64,000 nt of DNA from Diadema setosum (Eukaryota; Echinodermata; Echinoidea; Diadematoida; Diadematidae). The stretch covers positions 25,863,061 to 25,927,060 of the forward strand of contig CM067075.1 of assembly GCA_033980235.1 (NCBI GenBank), in the 5' to 3' direction. The notes under the pieces were generated by a model. It had not been told where the DNA came from. It made no database searches and saw only the letters and a program-made list of their open reading frames with translations. Shown here in pieces: positions 59,901-64,000 of the stretch. The position numbers and the translations under genes were made by a program. How positions within the stretch are numbered: the first letter of the stretch is position 1; every line of letters begins with the position of its first letter.

Positions 59901-62256
59901 AAAAAAAAAAAAAAAAAACGCGACCCGAAATTTCCGTGATTTTCGGTCGGTCGCGAAGGGCAAACAAACCATTTTTTTTTTTTGGCCTAACTAAGCTGAG
60001 TCATACCTCTGACTTTCAAGGCATTGGACAAATCACTCGCAAGACAAAAGTCAATGTCATAATTTTTTTGATGCTACAAACAGCATTTTACAATTTGAAA
60101 CCAGATGAGGAGCTACAAGTAACAAGGACCCCGTTTACAGTGCGAGGCTTGGCCGCGGCTGAGCTGCGGCCGAGCCCAGCCCCGCTTCAGTGTAAACGCG
60201 CAAAAGGCTAAATGCGAGGCCAAAATTGGCCTTGCATTTGGCCTCGCTCTGGAGGTGGTCTCGGCCGCGGCTGAGCCCGGCCTCTTCTTGGTGTAAACGC
60301 AAACTGGGCCAAATGCGCGGCCAAGTTTAGTCTGGCTTCCAGACACTCTGCCCGTACTATTTCGCTATTCATGATATTAACCCCCTCAACGTGGAAAACT
60401 AGTATAGTTTAAGGTGGTTTTGTCCTGCAAAGGATTTTTCCTTCGGCAAAGGCCTTTGCCCGAACGGCGACTTCGTCGCCACGGAATCCAGTTGGCAAAG
60501 GGTCTGAAAACCAGGCTATACCAAATTGCGTTTGTTTACAAGCAGAGCGCCACTGCGACAAAATGTTGAAAGGTTTGAATTAAAAGCAGGCCGAGCCCAG
60601 CAATGTAAACGGACAAAATTGCAAGGCTCGGCCGCGGCCGAGCCCAGCCCCGCACTGTAAACGGGGTCAAGGCTGGAGTGTTGTGAATTAAACCCAGTAC
60701 AGTAACACAGGGGAAACTTACCAGTGTCTGTGTGTGGTGAAGATAGCGGACAGAGGAACACCTTGCCGAGCTACCACTGTCTGAAGGAACAAATCAGATG
60801 CAGGGAGAACTTCAAATGAAACAAAAGCAACAACGAGAAAGCATTCAAGAATACAGCACTCAAGTTTTCACTGACTTGCAAATGCGAATGCAATTCTCTT
60901 GCTCAGGTTTGACACAACAGAAATTATGCTAGAATCAAAAGTCATTCTACAGAAACTCCAATTTAGTGCTCTCATTCTCTTTTTTACTCTTTGGTAGCTG
61001 TTTAAAATTTGAAGTACCTCAGTAATTATATCATCAAATTAACAATTGATGTTTGATGTTTCATGAAGTACAATAAAACAAGGAAAAGTAGAAATTACGC
61101 AGTGCGTAATATATGTCCCCGCCGGAAGTAGCATTTTAGTAGCAAAATGTACAATATAGGTAAAAAGATGAAGGTCAAAGGTCAAAATTCTATGTAGAAG
61201 TTTTGAAGCCCTCACCTAGTGCCATCACATAAAGCAAACGGAATCGAAATCGGGTTAGAAATGGCGAAGGAGTAGCATTTTATAGCCAATGTACAATATA
61301 GGTAAAAAAATCAAGGTCAAAGGTCACAATTGAAATTCTGTATAGAAGTTTCAAAGCTCCCATGTAGTGCTATCATATAAAGCAAACAGAATCAAAATCG
61401 GGTTAGAAATGGCGAAGGAGTAGCATTTTGAACATTTTGATCACACACGGACGCACACACGGACGGACACACGGACACACGGACGGATACACGGACGGAC
61501 ACACACACGTACGGAGCCCGTTTCATAGTCCCCTGCTCGAACTCGTTCGGCGGGGACAAAAATGCCCAATGGCGGGGACAATAAGTGTACGGGTATTTCA
61601 CTCGGCCCACTATTGACCTTGTTGATCTGGGGCCCGTTTCATAAAACTTGTTATCAGTGACAACTGCCACATTTCTATGACAAATTTGCTCTCAGCCAAT
61701 CAGATGCAAGTATTGCAGTAGCTTGTCACATCTATGACAACTTGTCATCAGTGACAACGGGCCCCTGGTTGCAGAATTTTCAAAATGCCTGAAACAATAC
61801 AATAACTAATTTTGAATACTGACACAATGTACTAAAACTGGAAACATATGAAGAAGATTGAAGTTCCTGTGTCTTGCTAACATTTACACATTTTTGAAAA
61901 TATCTTCCTTACTTTGTACATTCTTAATTTATGAAACCAGTGCCATCTTTCTCCAATTTAAGATATGCAGTAAAATTCAGAGTTGCCAATTTCATGACAA
62001 GACAATAACTTCTGCAGCTAAATTCCCTTATGATTTGCACAAGAGAAATGGTGGAGATAAATACAGTGTATGTGGAGTTCAACTAACCTGCACAGCATCA
62101 GCATCACCTGGATCAATCACCACGGCAACCCGGGTTACTGTATCCTCTACCAGGTATGCATAGTTGTCTTTTAGGTAGGGGATTGGAGTGATCGTGAAGC
62201 CTGCAAAACCGGGATCAGATTGGATGGAGATTCATAAATTATTATTATCACTATTA

Positions 62257-62287
<31 letters not shown>

Positions 62288-62288
62288 A

Positions 62289-62338
<50 letters not shown>

Positions 62339-62355
62339 CATCATGATCATCATTA

Positions 62356-62392
<37 letters not shown>

Positions 62393-63262
62393 CATTATTA
62401 TTATTTTATTATTATTATTATTATCATCATTATTGTTATTATTATCATCATTATTATCATTATCAATATTATTATTATCATTATTATTATTTATTTACTT
62501 ATTTGGCACTTCAACACAAAGATTGTATGAATATCATCAAAGGTAACAATAAGACTGTCATCGTCTACAAATAAAGGATTATATTGATGTACAGGAGAAT
62601 ATGATCAAGCTCAGAAGGCAATACTGCAATCTGTAATGATGAAAACTTTATGTAATACTATCAGTCAATTTGCCAGCAAAGAATAATCAACTGCACTTTA
62701 AAAGGGGTAGAGGATATTTTGTTGACGCACACATCTTTACGGTCAATAAAGATACATCTTAGGCAAAGTAGGGAGCAGCAAATACCCGAAAATTAGAAAC
62801 AGAAAAATTGCCTCCTGGTATTCCCTAGAACATAGAGCTCTTTTTAAAAAGGAAAGAAACATGAGGAGGTCTGACATACTTGTACATGACAGCCTAGCCG
62901 TTAATACAGCAAACTACTTGCAGCCCTCCCTCCCCAAGCAACTTCCACAACTTGATCAGAAGCCATGACATGCTTCCACTTTCTCTTTATGCATGACAGA
63001 TCAAATATACACAAAGTCACAAACACTGGCAAAAAATAAAAATAAAAACAAAGCAACAGCCTGACATAGGATCTGCCTGAACAGCTCTTCTCCTCATTAT
63101 GACTGTATGTAAAAAATGTTAAGTTTCCTTTCACTTTGTTTCATACCCGCATATTTTCCCGTTTCAACTACAGAGTGGCCGTCTGGGAATTCAAGTCTTG
63201 TTTTCGACAAGTCTCTGCCATTCAAGTAGTTTCCAAGGCGGGTCTTTGTGTACACATTGTAC
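45905..63262 (-). CDS. pnkd: PNKD/HAGH-like metallo-beta-lactamase-fold hydrolase (gene span, 10 visible exons)
   Basis: Belongs to the glyoxalase II-like branch of metallo-beta-lactamase-fold proteins. The C-terminal exons match PNKD better than HAGH ([19 protein letters not shown]...MLSSLD). Ten exons with GT-AG borders and consistent phases give 307 residues to a TGA stop; the N-terminus is not in view. The metal-binding set is complete: HRHWDH (residues 93-98), His150 in TPGHT, Asp174 in FTGDLLF, and His212 in GHEY. Glyoxalase II hydrolyses S-lactoylglutathione; vertebrate PNKD is associated with synaptic function or mitochondria and its substrate is uncertain. Exons: 63262-63147, 62200-62088, 60780-60722, 56114-56022, 53474-53398, 52409-52323, 50702-50616, 48374-48307, 47718-47671, 46081-45905. 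The introns are packed with mobile elements. Confidence 0.92.
46115..46502. mobile_element. TTAA-type MITE, AAAGGGATGGTACAG family, copy 3
   Basis: TTAA at both ends. Inserted in the last PNKD intron, 33 bp upstream of the acceptor of exon j. Its right part plus the adjoining 165 bp is duplicated at 45337-45884. Confidence 0.8.
46503..46669. repeat. Second copy of the 165-bp segment that follows the PNKD stop
   Basis: From CAGAGTTTTTCTGTGCTGAC to GTGCCACTGAATGGC, identical as far as I can read to 45723-45888. Contains AGAAGGCAATAAAAATCTGA twice in each copy. Confidence 0.9.
46790..47181. mobile_element. TTAA-type MITE, AAAGGGATGGTACAG family, copy 4
   Basis: TTAAAGGGTGTGTACAGTTC TGG at the left, mirrored as CCAGTACTGTACAGTCCCTT TAA at the right, with TTTGATGAAAATTGATTTTG and matching arms. 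In the intron between exons i and j. Confidence 0.85.
47671..47718 (-). CDS. pnkd: PNKD-like exon i (48-bp mini-exon)
   Basis: Only 16 codons ([16 protein letters not shown]) between acceptor ACATTGTGCAG and donor GTGAGT, phase 0 on both sides. It fills the position where vertebrate PNKD has a W-V-Q helix between E-P-E-N and the S-L-G-E-E motif. It could be missed by automatic annotation. Confidence 0.8.
48307..48374 (-). CDS. pnkd: PNKD-like exon h (GHEY motif)
   Basis: Acceptor TCCTCCCACAG, donor GTGAGG; 68 bp, phase 1 in, 0 out. Encodes [20 protein letters not shown] then VK, containing the last metal-binding His of G-H-E-Y. Confidence 0.93.
48497..48800. repeat. Low-complexity stretch: G11 run and two long T tracts
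   Basis: Poly-G at about 48497-48507, T-rich at 48531-48548 and T18 at about 48678-48697. Two related CACCAGGGGCAG / CACCAG...GATCTGCCCCTGG blocks suggest an old hairpin element. Intronic. Confidence 0.55.
49430..49448. repeat. Poly-G run (about 19)
   Basis: An uninterrupted G tract immediately upstream of a CAGTGGACTCCC-type MITE; intronic in the PNKD-like gene. Confidence 0.9.
49496..49681. repeat. MITE, CAGTGGACTCCC family, full-length
   Basis: TACAGTGCACTCCTGTTATA to GTAACGGCAGTCCACTGTA, 186 bp, with paired GTTATAACGAAATTCC and TTTCGATATAACAAAAG blocks. Confidence 0.85.
50214..50383. repeat. MITE, CAGTGGACTCCC family, end-eroded
   Basis: GTGCACTCCTGTTATAAC to TGTGTTATAATGGGAGTTGC; terminal TA dinucleotides lost or mutated. 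Confidence 0.75.
50616..50702 (-). CDS. pnkd: PNKD-like exon g
   Basis: Acceptor CTACCCAG, donor GTATGT; 87 bp, phase 1 in, 1 out. Encodes [20 protein letters not shown] and PDDTAIYP; R-x-F-E-G and M-L-S-S-L-D are PNKD signatures. Confidence 0.93.
50895..51303. repeat. Minisatellite, three ~135-145 bp tandem units
   Basis: Units begin near 50895, 51038 and 51179 with GTCAG(T/G)TTAGACA-like sequence and share CTCCATG(G/C), (A)TTCAAAAC, TTGATTG(C/T)ATG and ATGTATGTGTGTGTG blocks. Each ends in a short TG run. Intronic in the PNKD-like gene. Confidence 0.8.
51397..51699. mobile_element. MITE, CAGAGACTCCAAC family with 6-bp duplication (copy 2)
   Basis: CAGAGACTCCAACTCTCC to GGTTGGAGTCTCTG, flanked by TAAACA at 51391-51396 and 51700-51705. 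Colinear with the reverse complement of 32092-32379 (shared GGCTCTGTGTCTCCCG and AAAGGATTTCTTACTTATTG blocks). Confidence 0.88.
51867..52079. repeat. MITE, ACTGTAAAAC family, copy 2
   Basis: TACTGTAAAACGAGGAATGT to CATGTTTTACAGTA; inverse orientation of 13998-14205. Ends about 240 bp from the donor of PNKD exon f. Confidence 0.85.
52323..52409 (-). CDS. pnkd: PNKD-like exon f (GD metal ligand)
   Basis: Acceptor TCTCCCACAG, donor GTAAGA; 87 bp, phase 1 in, 1 out. Encodes [20 protein letters not shown] followed by DLLFLAGN, containing the bridging aspartate of the binuclear site. Confidence 0.93.
53398..53474 (-). CDS. pnkd: PNKD-like exon e (TPGHT metal ligand)
   Basis: Acceptor CTGCAG, donor GTAAGT; 77 bp. 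Encodes [20 protein letters not shown] and PGHTV, giving the third metal-binding histidine. Confidence 0.93.
53632..54387. mobile_element. TA-flanked non-autonomous element, TATGTGACCCGC termini
   Basis: TATGTGACCCGCTACAACAA AAAGGTCCTAAAGTCG on the left is mirrored at the right end with a few mismatches; 756 bp. The terminal GTGACC resembles the element at 22284. The middle is GC-richer (GCGTGCGGGCGGGGTGCGC near 53994). No transposase. In the intron after exon d of the PNKD-like gene. Confidence 0.8.
54388..55534. other. Intronic gene-free stretch with GGTCAAAGGTCAAAGGTCA motif
   Basis: Three direct AGGTCA half-sites with 1-bp spacing at 54587-54605 and two more at 54892-54904. No exon recognised. 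Confidence 0.4.
55535..55725. repeat. MITE, CAGTGGACTCCC family, best-preserved copy
   Basis: TACAGTGCACTTCCGTTATA to CGTTATAATGGGAGTCCACTGTA, 191 bp. It has all subterminal blocks: GTTATAACGAAATTCCGG, ACAACATTC, TTTCGATATATAATGAAAG and CCCGAGGACTTCG. Confidence 0.9.
55821..56012. mobile_element. Mutator-type hairpin MITE with 9-bp duplication at a splice donor
   Basis: TAGTTTGCAGGCACAAACCC with TTGTTGGTCGTA, mirrored at the right end, gives arms of about 90 bp. It is flanked by GACACTTAC at 55812-55820 and 56013-56021. Nine-bp duplications are the hallmark of Mutator-like elements. On the minus strand the duplicated 9-mer reads GTAAGTGTC, the start of the intron after PNKD exon d. Confidence 0.88.
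56022..56114 (-). CDS. pnkd: PNKD-like exon d (second half of the metal motif)
   Basis: Acceptor CTGGCAG, donor GTAAGTGTC; 93 bp, phase 2 in, 2 out. Encodes [20 protein letters not shown] and the following [15 protein letters not shown] (55821-56012) begins 9 bp inside the intron, and its target duplication is the donor itself. Confidence 0.93.
56386..56745 (+). mobile_element. tRNA-derived SINE
   Basis: The head resembles a tRNA: box A TGGCTCAGTCGGTGG near 56397-56411 and box B GGTTCGAGCC near 56449. The body contains TGTCCCTTGGATAGGACATA, GGAGGTCCCATGTGTGAGAG and ATGCATGTAAAAGAA, a central domain shared by several animal SINEs (recalled; needs checking). It ends in a (GAAC)n/(GAAT)n tail. 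Not a functional tRNA gene: no matching acceptor stem. Confidence 0.8.
56862..59989. mobile_element. 3.1-kb inverted-repeat element carrying a ~190-bp satellite
   Basis: GGCCAAAAAAAAAAAAGTGT TTGTTTGCCCTT at the left is mirrored by AAGGGCAAACAAACC, T12 and GGCC at the right. TAA follows on the right and precedes on the left, a possible 3-bp duplication. Long T (56931-56970) and A (59755-59776, 59890-59918) tracts sit symmetrically inside. A second inverted pair, AGGGCTGCACACT (about 57219) and AGTGTGCAGCCCT (about 59584), brackets the satellite. No transposase seen. Confidence 0.7.
57610..59230. repeat. Tandem satellite, ~190-bp unit, ~9 copies
   Basis: The landmark GGGATTG(C/T)GA(T/C)GATTT recurs near 57615, 57799, 57989, 58180, 58363, 58560, 58907 and 59099, with a shortened unit near 58708. 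Every unit also has TTTTTGCGCC(T/C)ATT, TTCGGCTGTAAT, GATGCACGCGCC and TCTCTTCGCATTT. Frames inside are fortuitous. Confidence 0.88.
60127..60668. mobile_element. CG-rich inverted-repeat MITE, GACCCCGTTTACAGTG family
   Basis: GACCCCGTTTACAGTGCGAG on the left is mirrored at the right (CACTGTAAACGGGGTC), flanked by AAG on both sides (60124-60126, 60669-60671). The interior has repeated GGCCGCGGC(T/C)GAG and an inner inverted GTGTAAACGC. It ends 54 bp from the donor of PNKD exon c. Confidence 0.85.
60722..60780 (-). CDS. pnkd: PNKD-like exon c (first half of the metal motif)
   Basis: Acceptor TTCCTTCAG, donor GTAAGT; 59 bp, phase 0 in, 2 out. Encodes [19 protein letters not shown]; the Trp codon of H-R-H-W-D-H is split across the intron. 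A CG-rich MITE ends 54 bp downstream of the donor. Confidence 0.93.
61112..61562. repeat. Repeat with GTCCCCGCCG ends and (ACGGACAC)n tract
   Basis: GTCCCCGCCGGAAGTAGC on the left and TTCGGCGGGGAC on the right. Two ~150-bp direct sub-repeats share AGTAGCATTTT, ACAATATAGGTAAAAA and AAATCGGGTTAGAAATGGCG. Then comes a CACACGGACGGACACACGG minisatellite. Includes AAGGTCAAAGGTCA twice. Confidence 0.75.
61630..61764. repeat. Hairpin MITE, GGGCCCGTTTCATAAA family, 3-bp CTG duplication
   Basis: GGGCCCGTTTCATAAAACTT GTTATCAGTGACAAC pairs with TTGTCATCAGTGACAACGGG CCC. Flanking CTG at 61627-61629 and 61765-61767. Confidence 0.8.
62088..62200 (-). CDS. pnkd: PNKD-like exon b (first beta strands)
   Basis: Acceptor CGGTTTTGCAG, donor GTTAGT; 113 bp, phase 1 in, 0 out. 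Encodes [19 protein letters not shown] and [12 protein letters not shown], the conserved opening of glyoxalase II-type folds (D-N-Y-x-Y and V-D-P). An (ATT)n tract starts about 35 bp upstream of its acceptor. Confidence 0.93.
62236..62500. repeat. (ATT)n trinucleotide microsatellite, ~265 bp
   Basis: Almost uninterrupted ATT repeats with scattered ATC variants. It starts about 35 bp upstream (transcript sense) of the acceptor of PNKD exon b, between exons a and b. It explains the poly-Ile and poly-Leu open frames. Confidence 0.97.
62501..63146. other. Intronic gene-free stretch
   Basis: No exon, RNA gene or repeat family recognised between PNKD exons a and b beyond the microsatellite. Confidence 0.4.
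63147..63262 (-). CDS. pnkd: PNKD-like exon a (first visible, linker before the hydrolase fold)
   Basis: Acceptor AATTCTGCAG, donor GTATGA; 116 bp, phase 2 in, phase 1 out. Encodes [20 protein letters not shown] and a [14 protein letters not shown] segment. It lacks an ATG, so at least one more 5' exon exists beyond 63262 or outside the window. The N-terminal region is variable in the family, so this exon is less certain than the rest. Confidence 0.75.
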
Positions 63263-64000
63263 CTGCAGAATTAGGGAAAATATGAGACCTGACATGATGC
63301 ACAGACATCCTGCTTGACATTGCACAGTGAATGTTTATAAAGTGCACTCACACGTGGACAAATCTGTGACAAAGAAACAATTAGCATTCTTGAAATCATT
63401 CACTGTTTTCTGGGAAATCATTAATTGGGATGAGTGAGAATGAGCCTGGACAAATAATCTCATTCAGCTAAATTACTTTAAGCCAGCTGAGCTAGGTCGA
63501 AAGTGTTGCCCAGCTCTCCTTAAATAAAAGTATTGTTTTTGTTTTTTTTCCTCACCCAGAGTGTTCATGCACCAGTGGTGGAAGAAGTGTTAGACTGCGT
63601 TAGACTGTTTTTGCGCAAAGAGCAGATTGCTATTTCAAGTTTCTGTTTCATGTCAAGTTCTGGCAGTGTACAGTAATTGTTGTCGAGCCCACTGTAGGTG
63701 AGGAGAGACTAAGGGATCGCCTGCGGCGTCTGTCCGTCCGTCCGTCCATAACGCTACAAAAACTTGAATAACTCTCTACTAAGGAGTCTGCCTTCAATTT
63801 CAATCAAATTTGGAGGGAAGAGTGGTTATACAAAGTTACACATTTTACAAAACATGAAGGTCACCTCCAGGTCAAAGGTCACAGGCAGGGGTCAATGAAC
63901 TTTAGGGCCAAATGTTATATTATGGCTCATAACTTTTGATGTATATGCCCATTTGTGACCAAACTTGGATGGTAGGCTACCTACATGTTCCTTGGGGAGT
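63263..64000. other. Upstream intron of the PNKD-like gene; partial repeat at window end
   Basis: No further PNKD exon recognised. From about 63690 to the end there is a repeat with GGATCGCCTGCGGCGTCTG then (TCCG)n, followed by AACTCTCTACTAAGGAGTC and GGTCAAAGGTCACAG. It is probably truncated by the window edge. Confidence 0.45.

Noticed and set aside
62171..62574. Open frames of poly-Ile/Leu/Tyr on both strands
   Set aside because: They are translations of the (ATT)n microsatellite.

Overview
The window is intron-rich, repeat-dense, AT-rich animal nuclear DNA. There are no bacterial-style operons. Coding sequence is confined to short exons with canonical GT-AG boundaries, embedded in miniature inverted-repeat elements, fold-back elements, satellites and microsatellites. 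The repeat landscape (TA- and TTAA-flanked MITEs, Ty3/Gypsy remnants, a tRNA-derived SINE, a PHD-finger retroelement relic) and the base composition suggest a marine invertebrate. An echinoderm such as a sea urchin is my best guess, but the sequence does not prove it.

Two host genes could be assembled exon by exon, both on the minus strand. (1) A DUSP19-like dual-specificity phosphatase at 18165-22198 has three coding exons with matching phases. It encodes about 214 residues with an intact HCNAGVSRS active site. (2) A PNKD-like metallo-beta-lactamase-fold protein (glyoxalase II / paroxysmal-dyskinesia-protein family) at 45905-63262 has ten visible exons encoding 307 residues to the stop, with all exon phases matching. 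Its N-terminus lies beyond or upstream of 63262. A third, plus-strand locus (exons 32690-32929 and 36717-37006) carries the N-terminal part of a Mutator-like transposase-domain protein. It is probably a decayed or domesticated transposon gene with a one-base frameshift.

Layout: 1-7.1 kb holds a PHD-finger retroelement relic, two MITEs, a 1.69-kb non-autonomous DNA transposon with a 6-bp target duplication, and a frameshifted Ty3/Gypsy pol. 7.1-18.1 kb is non-coding with several MITEs. 18.2-22.2 kb is the DUSP19-like gene. 22.3-31.5 kb is nested transposons and fold-back hairpins. 32-37.5 kb is the Mutator-like locus. 37.5-45.3 kb is non-coding and includes a 2.83-kb transposon carrying about 20 copies of a 70-bp satellite. 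45.9-63.3 kb is the PNKD-like gene, whose introns hold a second satellite-bearing element, a SINE, a three-copy minisatellite, an (ATT)n tract and a Mutator-type MITE inserted exactly at a splice donor.

The most distinctive observations are: a 9-bp target duplication that recreates the splice donor next to its MITE; two large inverted-repeat elements that have captured internal satellites; several MITE families sharing a TTCGCGAAA-type core and TACTGTA ends; and a near-identical direct duplication flanking the last PNKD exon.
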